From assembly GCA_905116865.2 (NCBI GenBank), contig CAJHNH020008113.1, positions 75,037-139,036 of the forward strand: a stretch of DNA of 64,000 bases, written 5' to 3'. The notes under the pieces were generated by a model. The model did not search any database. It saw nothing but the letters and a program-made list of their open reading frames with translations, and was not told the origin of the DNA. The position numbers were made by a program, and so were the translations under genes. This DNA comes from Candidula unifasciata (lineage: Eukaryota; Mollusca; Gastropoda; Stylommatophora; Geomitridae). Of the stretch, positions 56,606-64,000 are shown piece after piece (the first letter of the stretch is position 1; each line of letters opens with the position of its first letter).

Positions 56606-56903
56606 TGTGCTTTAGGCAACGCTATCGTGGACGACCAGCCGCTTTGCAAAGAGACCTTGGGATAAAGACATGGCACAGTGAAGCAAACAGTCATGTACAG
56701 GCCAAATGGAATCAAAAGAGAAGTAGACCATACAAATCATGGACAATGAGGATAACAGAGTCTCTATAGCCCCTATACATAAAGCACACAAAGGGACACT
56801 TCTCCCTAACTCAGTTGTCTCCAGCCTTGTGAGTGTGGCCCCCTGGGCATGCCTTAATTATACTTCATTTTGAGACATCAAGGGTGAAAAAGTTATTAAA
56901 TTA

Positions 56904-56905
<2 letters not shown>
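56606..56905. other. No gene recognised
   Basis: A short frame reading HVQAKWNQKRSRPYKSWTMR ends this stretch's only open frame; no family. 'gtctccagccttgtgagtgt' 'ggccccctgg' may be a hAT end. Confidence 0.3.

Positions 56906-56907
<2 letters not shown>

Positions 56908-56972
<65 letters not shown>
56908..56972. repeat. (GA)n microsatellite
   Basis: Pure (GA)n of about 65 bp. Confidence 0.97.
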
Positions 56973-56975
<3 letters not shown>

Positions 56976-57027
56976 GAAATCCATCCTCTTGTTCACTATT
57001 TCATTAGAATGATTGCCTCTCCTCTCG

Positions 57028-57120
57028 ACATATATATTAGGAGTGGGCAACCTTTTTTGTTTCGCTGATCAAATTTTAAATTACCAACCTGGCCATGGGC
57101 CAAATAGACAAAAATCCATT
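57028..57120. mobile_element. hAT-like fragment (GTGGGCAACCTTTTT end)
   Basis: 'aggagtgggcaacctttttt' ... 'ccatgggccaaatagac' resembles the CAGGGGTGGGCAACCTTTTT end of non-autonomous hAT elements. Confidence 0.45.
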
Positions 57121-57447
57121 ATAAACAGGATTTAACTGTAACCTCATATTTATGGGGGATAATCTAAGACTAATCCCTTTCTACGCCTCTAGTCACACAC
57201 TCACCGACTGAAAAACTATATATCCCTACATGTGTTTGTTTAAGGTAACCTATCTTTGGTCAACCCGAGAAAAAGAATAGTTGTCGCCTTGTATTTTATA
57301 ATCAAATTCCGCCGTCAGACACTGCCTTTTAATGTCTTTGTCCGCAACAGTGTTTCGCTAGCAGGATCAAAGATTTGGTGGCATCAGTTTCTGATCATGA
57401 AGGTTCAGGCTATCACTTTATTTGATGTTGATATTTGCATCTCTCCC

Positions 57448-57516
57448 ACCCCCCCCCCCCCCCCTTTTTTTTTTTTTCAAACCCCCCCCCCCCCCCTCCT
57501 TTTCCCTTTTTTTCCT
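57448..57516. repeat. Poly-C/poly-T compound tract
   Basis: Two C runs of about 16-17 separated by T12 and flanked by T runs. Confidence 0.9.
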
Positions 57517-57656
57517 GCACATGAAAGTATGTTTTTTCTGTTCTACTATTTTGTGAGCTCAAGAGCCCGATTATGTAGTAATTTTACACCAGCCAATGGG
57601 CTCAGTATAAATAGGTCATCGGGCCAGTTTGGATTATTAAGTCCTTTCACTAGTCA

Positions 57657-57882
57657 TCCCATTGTGCAATTTTTCGTTATTTTGAAGCTCCACCCTGGCT
57701 CTTGCCGGGGGCCGCAATATAGCCCGGCCATAAATATGGTCTAATGGCTGAACTCGGTTTCCGGGACCTCTCCAAGGGTGATCCTCATCCTCATGGTGGC
57801 ACTTTGTGTCATCGGGTGTTTATCGCAAGCATGATGTCCTGGTGGGGTAAAAAGTCAGTCAGTCAGTCAGTTTTGACCCGCT
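57657..57882 (+). mobile_element. R2 copy, sense, with (GTCA)n tail
   Basis: It follows the 47175 copy base by base ('tttttcgttattttgaagct' ... 'catggtggcactttgtgtca' 'tcgggtgtttatcgcaagca' 'tgatgtcctggtggggtaaa') and ends in four or five GTCA units (57856-57873). Confidence 0.85.
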
Positions 57883-57973
57883 GAACATTTGTTTACCTGT
57901 TCCTACCATACACTGTTGTTCATGTAGTTATATTGTTTATATCTAGCTATTGATTGTGTGCACTTATTCTAAG

Positions 57974-58048
57974 AGAAAGCCTGTGTGGAGCAGAAACTGC
58001 ACGAAGTCAAGTTGAAGCGTCATTCGCTAGAGCAGGAGATTGAACACG
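57974..58048 (+). CDS. Coiled-coil protein exon a (unidentified)
   Basis: Acceptor 'gtgcacttattctaag', donor CACG|GTTAGT, ending after one base of a codon. It encodes KACVEQKLHEVKLKRHSLEQ + EIEH. Hydrophobic residues at heptad spacing among Glu/Lys/Arg mark a coiled coil. The start is uncertain by two bases (AG|AG). It is read as one gene with the exons at 61477 and 63475 because all three join in phase. Upstream exons were not found. Confidence 0.6.
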
Positions 58049-58141
58049 GTTAGTATCTTTGTAGCGCTAGTAAGTTATCATCATAACTTTACATGTAGGG
58101 AATAGATCTATATCCAAAATGTTTGAAGTACATGTGACAGA

Positions 58142-58350
58142 AGTCCTGTAGAGAGACACGCTCGCTTGATGGCCCTAAGTTCTTGTGTTCGAATCGGCAC
58201 AGGGAGGATTTGCAAAACAAAATTATTTCTGCTCCTAGGTCGACCCTGCTTTAAATAGGTACCAGGCAATATCATAGGAAGTAAAAGCGGTTGGCGTTAT
58301 GCTGACCACATTACTCTTTGAGAATCAACCCCTAGCATTTGTTAACTGCT
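58142..58350 (+). mobile_element. SINE-A copy, sense, in the coiled-coil gene intron
   Basis: 'gagacacgctcgcttgatgg' 'ccctaagttcttgtgttcga' 'atcggcac' (B box), then 'gctcctaggtcgaccctgct' 'ttaaataggtaccaggcaat' 'atcataggaagtaaaagcgg' 'ttggcgttatgctgaccaca'. One of the clearest copies. Confidence 0.88.
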
Positions 58351-58569
58351 TGCAATTTTCCTAGGCAGTTGTAGGTTTCGTGGTTTGGCATTTGAAAACT
58401 GAACGGCCAACTCTCGATACAATAAGCTCCTTCTCCTTCTTCTCTTCCACCTTGTACCTCATCGAAATGTAAGGGGGGTAGGGGGAGGGGGATCTAACAT
58501 TCGTTGATAAGCTCTGTCAAGAGCACTATTAAGACTGATGTTCATTATTATGTTCGATAAAATAAACAG

Positions 58570-58735
58570 TGAGCTGAAGTTTAGGTAGACTCAGTGGTCA
58601 AGTCGTTAATCACTCAGCTTCGTACTCTGAAGGTTATAAGTTTGATTTCAGATACGTCTATTTTTGAGTACGTACGTGCCTTACGTATATCCCTGGGTGT
58701 CTTTGTTGTAGCTATGTAATGAATACTGTAAGCAA
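58570..58735 (+). mobile_element. SINE-C copy 2
   Basis: 'acagtgagctgaagtttagg' 'tagactcagtggtcaagtcg' 'ttaatcactcagcttcgtac' 'tctgaaggttataagtttga' 'tttcagatac' matches 56452-56605. Confidence 0.7.
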
Positions 58736-59265
58736 CATATGCTGGGTACACCACTGTCGTGAAATGGGTCCATTATTTTGGAGAGACAAAGTGATCAACA
58801 CCGCACGATATCAATAGTTACAAGCTCTGCTGATTGGCAAAGTATACAAGTGCACGCAGGCACGCACGCGTACACGCAGGGGCGCCGACACAAATAAAAT
58901 CATGTAGGCCCCTCGGTGAGGGTGCTCTGTCCTCTTTCACATTTTATGAGGGGAGGGGTCTTAGGGTTCTAAGTCTTGTTCGTGTGAGTAATAATAATCA
59001 TAATTATAATGTGCTCGTGGCAAGTAAAAGTGATAATAAATTTAAAATAATATGAAAACTTAAAGCAAATATTCGTACTTAAAATAACTGTGCATGACTT
59101 AAAGGGGCAGGGTAAAGGGGGAGAGAAAAGGGGGGGGGGGTGTTGGTTGTTGGAAGGGGGAAATTACTTAGCCAGCTTGCAAATGTTTTAGAGAGGTTTA
59201 GTCCCCACAGCCCTTTTTGCCTCCTCTCCATTCGGAAAAGGGAACTTAAGGGACCTAAGCCGTCA
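58736..59265. other. Intron, no exon seen
   Basis: Poly-G run at 59127-59140. Nothing else is supported. Confidence 0.35.
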
Positions 59266-59276
59266 GGTTCCAGCGC

Positions 59277-59485
59277 CCCTACACACGCACACACACATAC
59301 ACACACACATGCATACACTTACGCACTCACAAACGTGGGTCAGGTCCTAGTCACACGTACACATACACACATATACACACGCCCACATACACACACATCT
59401 ACACAGGCACACATACACACACGTACAAATGCACACACACACACGTAATCACACCCACACATACATGCAGATACACACAGTGGTG
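59277..59485. repeat. Degenerate (AC)n microsatellite
   Basis: CACA-rich with TACA, CGCA and CCACA interruptions over about 200 bp. Confidence 0.9.
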
Positions 59486-59659
59486 CACGGTAATGTAAAT
59501 GTAAATATTGCTGTCCGCAGCTGCCAGTAAGTGTAGTCATGCTCAAGACAAGCACCGGAGAATGTCTGGTAGGTGTTACACGTTATTTAATTCATTTCTG
59601 ATTTCATGTAAACACAAACAGAGACAAGGGAGCCATGTCATCTCCAGTTTTTTGATTAG

Positions 59660-59910
59660 AGTAAAGACAAGGACCCTTTTCCACTCCTTCGGACCTATAT
59701 TTCATAGACCAATCGGCAATTGGTGGATTTTGTGATCAACATCTCACGGCCGCCTTTACTTCCCAGGACTTTACCTGGTACCCATTTAAGGCTGGGTCGA
59801 GCTGGAAGCCAGGTAATTCTTGAAAAAAAAGGTTAGCACCGATCGGATTTCAATCCAGGACCTTCGGATCCGCAGATGAGCTTCTAGCCGCTACACCACG
59901 GCGGATCCTA
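59660..59910 (-). mobile_element. SINE-A copy, antisense
   Basis: 'gacaaggacccttttccact', 'tttcatagaccaatcggcaa', 'tcacggccgcctttacttcc', 'acctggtacccatttaaggc', 'tgggtcgagctggaagccag', 'ggatttcaatccaggacctt' and 'cttctagccgctacaccacg' 'gcgg'. Complete with head; useful as the reference for the 45-bp array. Confidence 0.9.
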
Positions 59911-60335
59911 CCGAGTTATATGGTGCTACTGCTATAGTTTTACTGACCAGTCTGTACTAAATGGGTAGCTAGTTACTTGCTGTCCGTATCGACATCTCAG
60001 CGCATCGGTGAATCATTCGTGCAACGTCTTTCCATGCAGCAGCCATCTCAGTATAGTAAATGTGGTCAATATAATTCCGGCCCTTTTTGCTTTGTTGATG
60101 CGATCAAAGGAGACAGATTCAAATACTGTCTCGACTGGCGACGAATTTGTCTACTGACCAGCCTATGGGTGACCCGGTCGGCGAGACTGAAAAGGGGCGC
60201 TTTCAAATATACTAAGTCATTTACGATCATCAAGTGTCGTGTCGGTAAGCGTAGGCTGTCATGTTTCGCCACCTCACGCCATCACCAGAATAGAGGGATC
60301 AGGTAAACATTCTTGTCTCGCTCCTTGTGAATGAA
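59911..60335. other. Intron, unidentified open frame
   Basis: Frames are open on both strands at 60000-60300 (109 codons + and 68 codons -). Neither shows a family motif or good splice borders. Confidence 0.3.
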
Positions 60336-60475
60336 GGAAGTTCACCCCCACCAGAACTGCCCAACGAGCGACAAACAACCGGTGACACAAAGTGCCTCCA
60401 TTAGTATGAGAACCACCTGGGCGCAAGTCCAGAAAAACCCCGTTGGGTTATATTACAATAGCTGGATTGTGGATT
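60336..60475 (-). mobile_element. R2 fragment, antisense
   Basis: 'accggtgacacaaagtgcct' 'ccattagtatgagaaccacc' ... 'aaaccccgttgggttatatt' parallels the complement of 57725-57800. Confidence 0.6.
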
Positions 60476-60524
60476 AGGAGGGGGGGGGGGGAGAGAGAAA
60501 TTGCGTCCCATATTGGTTTAGGTT

Positions 60525-61080
60525 TCTTCTTCTTCGTCTTCTTTGCGTTCCGTTTCGTATGCTCAGATCAGACCATCAGGTGGGTTGCCTCTATGAACTC
60601 TCATGTCAGTAGCAGGTCCTGCATGGTTCCCCATAGCTTGCTCTGCACACTCTGCTCTTGAGGCCAGGTGTCTTTTTGAAGTTGCAGGTAGAGTGGGCAT
60701 GTCTGCAGAATGTGCTGAGATGTTTGGGGTCCCGTTTGACAGGCACACTGGGGAGCCTCTACAAACTTTTTTTTATGCATGTGGTAGTTAAACCTGCAGT
60801 GTCCTGTTCGTAGACGGAAAATTGTTGTATGTTGCTTTCTGTTGAGTCTGCTGATGGGGTCTTGTGAATGTTTACTGTTAGTTTGTTCTCTCCACAATCC
60901 CTTGTATTTTTCTTTGATAAGTGTTCTGATTTCTGCTAATGACAATGAATGGGCGTGTTGTTTCTTCTTTGTTTCATTTTTTGCAAGTCTGTCTGCTAAC
61001 TCATTTCCTGGTATGCCGCAGTGAGCCGCGATCCACTGGAGAACAATTTGATTGTTTTCTGTGAGTTTTAATCAACAGGT
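60525..61080 (-). mobile_element. LINE RNase H-domain end, minus
   Basis: The minus strand reads NNQIVLQWIAAHCGIPGNEL + ADRLAK, then SLAEIRTLIKEKYKGLWREQ, TTIFRLRTGHCRFNYHMHKK, QCACQTGPQTSQHILQTCPL and a stop. It ends in GAA repeats (60525-60545). 'QWI.AHCGI.GNE.AD.LAK' is the C-terminal part of the RNase H fold with its conserved His and Asp. The tail C.C...H....C is usual for I/Jockey-group LINEs. Only one stop is seen, so it is fairly young; the 5' part is missing. Confidence 0.88.
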
Positions 61081-61155
61081 CAACATCATGGCACAAGGGG
61101 AGTAACCTATAAGTGCTTCGTTCTACTACTAACTCAAGCCTGAGTGTGGACGGCT
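61068..61155. repeat. Dispersed repeat R4, copy 2
   Basis: See 8000-8110: 'aacaggtcaacatcatggca' ... 'gtgcttcgttctactactaa' 'ctcaagcctgagtg'. Confidence 0.5.
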
Positions 61156-61476
61156 TCACACAACAGCCTTATCCATATGGCCAAGCCACCCATGTATTTC
61201 TCTCTTTGCCATTCTAGTCTTATCTTTTCATCATTCTTACACGTTGTTACCATGTTCTCAAGTCCACTCCAAATAACTTTTCAAAAACAGCCGACTTACT
61301 ACGTCTGTGTATTCCAGTATGCTTAAGACTTACATCATTGTATCTAATACAACAAACGCAAGGTCGTGGTTCTGTTACAAAGTTTAGCCAGCCTCATTGT
61401 GATATATGTTAAATACTGTGTGAAGACACATAACTTCGTCACAAGTCACATCTATGATTGTCTTTCTCTTCTTCAG

Positions 61477-61531
61477 AGATCCTAGCAGTAGCTCGGCAAA
61501 AAGTTGAGCAGACAATGGCTACCTCATTGAG
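61477..61531 (+). CDS. Coiled-coil protein exon b (unidentified)
   Basis: 55 bp; acceptor 'tctttctcttcttcag', donor TTGAG|GTAAAT. The first two bases complete the codon left by exon a (G+AG, Glu), then ILAVARQKVEQTMATSL, and AG is left for exon c. The phase match on both sides (1 and 2) is good support for so short an exon. Confidence 0.7.
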
Positions 61532-61559
61532 GTAAATAAAACTCGTTTGCTTGTGTTTG

Positions 61560-61855
61560 ATTTCTGGACAACTTCCCCGTCTGGGTTCCAGGGCCACAGT
61601 GTGGGGAAAAACAAGAATAGGCCTTCTCAAACAGCAGATAGAGGGAATCGACTAATTCGGAGCTTCCTTCAAAGTTGGAGAGCATCTGCCCGAGCGACTG
61701 GGAAAAAACAGCTGTAAACAAACAAGCAAGTCAAACGGATGTACACGCAACACTCAGGCCCTGGCACAAAGCTCAAGTCTAAATGGACGAACAACCAGGA
61801 CTTCCGCCAGAGTTTACAGCCAGTGAACAAAGAAAAAGAAGAAGATTTCTGAACA
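61560..61855 (+). mobile_element. R1 retroelement copy, sense
   Basis: 'cgtctgggttccagggccac' 'agtgtggggaaaaacaagaa' 'taggccttctcaaacagcag' ... 'gatgtacacgcaacactcag' 'gccctggcacaaagctcaag' ... 'acttccgccagagtttacag' 'ccagtgaacaaagaaaaaga' 'agaag'. Confidence 0.85.
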
Positions 61856-61874
61856 ACTGTCTTTAGTCCCTATG

Positions 61875-62087
61875 TGTACCAATTTTTTTAGGGTATTGTA
61901 CTACAGGGTGGTCTTGTGCCTGATCATTTAGGACCGCATAGCTAGTGCAGTCACTATGGACTGTGCAAATTAGGGATTTTCTTTTGCCCTCGGCAGAAAC
62001 AAAACTCACCACCTTACCAAGGATTCGAACCTGGAATTCTCCACTGAGAATTCAGAGTTACTAACTGCTCGGCCAGCCGCCCTTCTT
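61875..62087 (-). mobile_element. SINE-D copy, antisense
   Basis: On the minus strand the head starts 'gggcggctggccgagcagtt' 'agtaactctgaattctcagt' 'ggagaattccaggttcgaat' 'cc', a good tRNA-Leu/Ser-like start with A box (about 62068-62080) and B box (62021-62032). The body 'tagtgactgcactagctatg' 'cggtcctaaatgatcaggca' matches 25880-25920. Confidence 0.75.
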
Positions 62088-62211
62088 TCCTTTCTCGACA
62101 ATAGTGTGGCTATATTCAAAGAGTAACCTGTCCAGGAACGGTAATTGTCCTAGCTACAAGCAACACCGGATCTGTGATTGACTATACTCATTGGATTTTC
62201 CTCCGTAGCTT

Positions 62212-62470
62212 CTTCTTCTTTTTAGCGTCTACCGGCAGTAAACTGAAGCGGAAAGTTTTGGTTGTTCATCCATCTCTGGACTTTAGACTTGTTCCAGAAC
62301 CTAAGTGTTGCTTGCACATTCCGTTTTACAGATGAGATATATTTGTATGCAGACTTTTGGTTCCTTGCCTTTAAGGCAGATGCACTCCAACTTCGAGATA
62401 TACCCCCAAGTAGTCGACTCTTACGACATACTCGATAGGAAGGCAGTGGATCTATTCTTGGAACCCACAC
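62212..62470 (-). mobile_element. R1 retroelement copy, antisense
   Basis: 'cttcttctttttagcgtcta' 'ccggcagtaaactgaagcgg' 'aaagttttggttgttcatcc' 'atctctggactttagacttg' ... 'gacatactcgataggaaggc' 'agtggatctattcttgg'. Confidence 0.85.
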
Positions 62471-62955
62471 GGCGATTCCTCAGCAGCATAATGTGTTCTC
62501 CTAATTTCAACATTTGGCGAGAACGTAACAGTAAACCTTGGATGAACCGCCATTGTCCGGACTGGGCTGTGACTGATAACCGAACTGATAGATAACAGAT
62601 ATTAATACATATGTACAGTAACGTGATTTCATCGTGGGCTTGGGATGGAAATGAAAATAGCTTCGTTTAAAAGTTAATAATACCTGCATATTGGTGTATT
62701 TAATTTTACAAAAGGATCAACAGAAACTTCGAAATAAAAGTAGAAATACACTGTAATACCATAAAATTAAGTTACTAAAATTTTCTGTCGTCTCCTTTGT
62801 TTTTGAGGTTTTTGTTTGCTGATACTAATACATTTTATAAGACGATAACAGATAACAGAAATTGACGGTTAACGAGGGTTAATCGAAGTTTTACTGTAAT
62901 AAAGAAACCTGATTTTCACATGCCCTACTCATAAACACCATGGATTATATATATA
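62471..62955. other. Intron, no exon seen
   Basis: AT-rich. No supported feature. Confidence 0.35.
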
Positions 62956-62967
62956 TGTGTGTATGTG

Positions 62968-63057
<90 letters not shown>

Positions 63058-63066
63058 GCTGTCTGT
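62968..63066. repeat. (TGTC)n microsatellite
   Basis: About 90 bp of pure (TGTC)n between (TG)n scraps. Confidence 0.97.
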
Positions 63067-63094
63067 GTGTTTGGTTTACATTACTCGCTACTGC

Positions 63095-63208
63095 TTATCT
63101 TTTCTGGTAAACTACTGAACATAAAACTGCCTAGTAAAAAAAAAAACAGAGAACCAATGTTGGGGTTGGTGCGAAACGCCATGTAAAGGAAAGGCAACTA
63201 ACTTATTT
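63095..63208 (+). mobile_element. SINE-B 3' half
   Basis: 'ggtaaactactgaacataaa' 'actgcctagt' ... 'ggttggtgcgaaacgccatg' 'taaaggaaaggcaactaact' is the right half of SINE-B, directly before a full copy. Confidence 0.75.
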
Positions 63209-63214
63209 GTCAGT

Positions 63215-63458
63215 GTACTGTCGGCTCTGTGGCTAAGTCAATGCGAACGCTTCGTAATGCCGGGGTGCCGAGTTCGATCCCAGCTGCGGGCCATGCGCCT
63301 TGCGTTGGTTTCGACAGTGGTATCAGGGAGCCGACCGTCCAGGGAGCAATGGCAGACTACTGGACGTAAATTTGCCTAGAGAAACCACACAACAGCCAAG
63401 GGCGGCTGGGGTTGGTTCTGCAACGTCCTGTGAAGGATACGCAACTAACGTTAACAAC
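63215..63458 (+). mobile_element. SINE-B copy, full length
   Basis: A box 'tggctaagtca' (63230-63240), B box 'gagttcgatccc' (63270-63281), body 'tggtttcgacagtggtatca', 'actggacgtaaatttgccta' and 'tctgcaacgtcctgtgaagg' 'atacgcaactaac'. It lies only about 20 bp upstream of the acceptor of exon c, so it supplies the sequence around the branch point. Confidence 0.88.
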
Positions 63459-63474
63459 ACTTGTCTGTTTTCAG

Positions 63475-63564
63475 TTTACAGGCAGACATAGAGCAAAGTC
63501 GACCTAAACTAGATCAGCTGCAGGACGCCATTGAAGCCGAGAAGAAACTGCAGCTGCTGAAACT
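63475..63564 (+). CDS. Coiled-coil protein exon c (unidentified)
   Basis: 90 bp; acceptor 'acacttgtctgttttcag', donor AAACT|GTAAGC. T completes the codon from exon b (AG+T, Ser), then LQADIEQSRPKLDQLQDAIE + AEKKLQLLK, and CT is left for the next exon beyond the window. With exons a and b the product reads as one charged helical segment of about 70 residues. Coiled coils of this kind occur in centrosomal, kinetochore, ciliary and vesicle proteins, and I cannot choose among them. Confidence 0.78.
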
Positions 63565-63724
63565 GTAAGCTCTTGTGTTGTGTGACTGCAAAGCAAATAA
63601 TTTATCAAATTACAAGTCAAATGCTTTTGTGTCATGTCGTGTCTAATTACTACCAGACCAACAAAAGAATTATTATTCTTATATGTAGCAGTAGGTACGT
63701 ACAGAGCTGTGCAGACTAGTAAAA

Positions 63725-64000
63725 AAAGTAAAGTAAAGGACCCCTTTTCCACACCTTTAGGCGTATAGGGCATATAGGGCTAGACCTATATTTTATAGAC
63801 CAATCGGCACAAGGTGGGTGATGTGGTCAGCATTGCACCGGCCGCTTCTACTTCCTGGGACTACACCCGGTGCCCACTCAAGGCTGGGTCGACCTGGAGC
63901 CAAGATCATTTTTTAAAATAAGCCTGGCCCCGCCAGGGAGCGAACCCACGACCTTTCGATCTGCGGCGAGCTTCTAGCCATTCCGCCACGGCGACTCCCT
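63725..64000 (-). mobile_element. SINE-A copy, antisense, complete head
   Basis: On the minus strand it starts 'agggagtcgccgtggcggaa' 'tggctagaagctcgccgcag', with A box complement at 63978-63989 and B box complement 'gggagcgaacc' at 63936-63946. The body and 3' end ('tataggtctagccctatatg' 'ccctatacgcctaaaggtgt' 'ggaaaaggggtcc') are intact. It is the best reference copy of the family here. Confidence 0.9.

Noticed and set aside
59519..59530. Tiny exon CTGCCAG between 'ccgcag' and 'taagtg'
   Set aside because: Too short, and inserting it would break the phase match between exons a and b of the coiled-coil gene.
62020..62085. tRNA-Leu/Ser gene on the minus strand
   Set aside because: The A and B boxes are good, but the sequence continues into a body shared with 25752-25965 and lacks a credible acceptor-stem pairing, so it is a SINE head. 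The same applies to the heads at 5955, 7488, 8260, 63230 and 63936.

Overview
The window is eukaryotic, almost certainly from an invertebrate animal. Coding sequence is a few percent of the 64 kb, split into short exons with GT/AG borders and separated by large introns packed with repeats. A mollusc or other lophotrochozoan is my best guess from the repeat style (many tRNA-headed SINEs, non-LTR fragments with (GAA)n or (ATG)n tails, very long microsatellites, many poly-G runs). That guess is an inference; no sequence here fixes the taxon.

Genes. (1) The one gene I can name is an AGFG (ArfGAP with FG repeats; Hrb/RIP, Drosophila drongo) orthologue on the + strand. Six phase-compatible exons lie between 16004 and 41230, give about 400 residues and end in the family's C-terminal STNPFL. 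The N-terminal zinc-finger exon or exons were not found and probably lie left of the window. A 3' UTR with a poly(A) signal follows at 41231-41757. (2) Three short phase-compatible exons at 57974-63564 (+) encode a continuous coiled coil of an unidentified protein that runs off the right edge. (3) A possible terminal exon of an unidentified minus-strand gene lies at 55138-55362, but it could be a transposon remnant.

Layout. 1-16 kb: intergenic sequence or AGFG intron 1, with LINE 3' ends, SINEs, an 18-bp array, a 20-bp array, a 21-bp array, long (TC)n/(TA)n/(TATC)n tracts and hAT-like MITEs. 16-41.8 kb: AGFG; its introns carry a 2.8-kb 20-bp minisatellite, a 45-bp minisatellite of about 1.7 kb broken by a LINE, two 26-bp arrays, a 60-bp array, (TA)n tracts and three TTAA-flanked MITEs. 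42-57 kb: repeats, including a 1.26-kb head-to-tail duplication and a 0.66-kb (CATA)n tract. 57-64 kb: the coiled-coil gene, with SINEs in its introns.

The most interesting pattern is mechanistic. Several tandem arrays are not independent satellites but expansions of internal pieces of dispersed retroelements. The 18-bp array (1842-2111) and the 45-bp array (31740-34190) both sit inside copies of one tRNA-derived SINE family (called SINE-A here). Each array is bounded by the two halves of the interrupted SINE, and the two arrays come from different parts of it. A 37-bp array (49670-49854) is built from the 3' end of another dispersed repeat (R1), and the big (CATA)n tract grows from the 3' end of a third (R2). 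The names SINE-A to SINE-F and R1 to R5 are labels local to this report.
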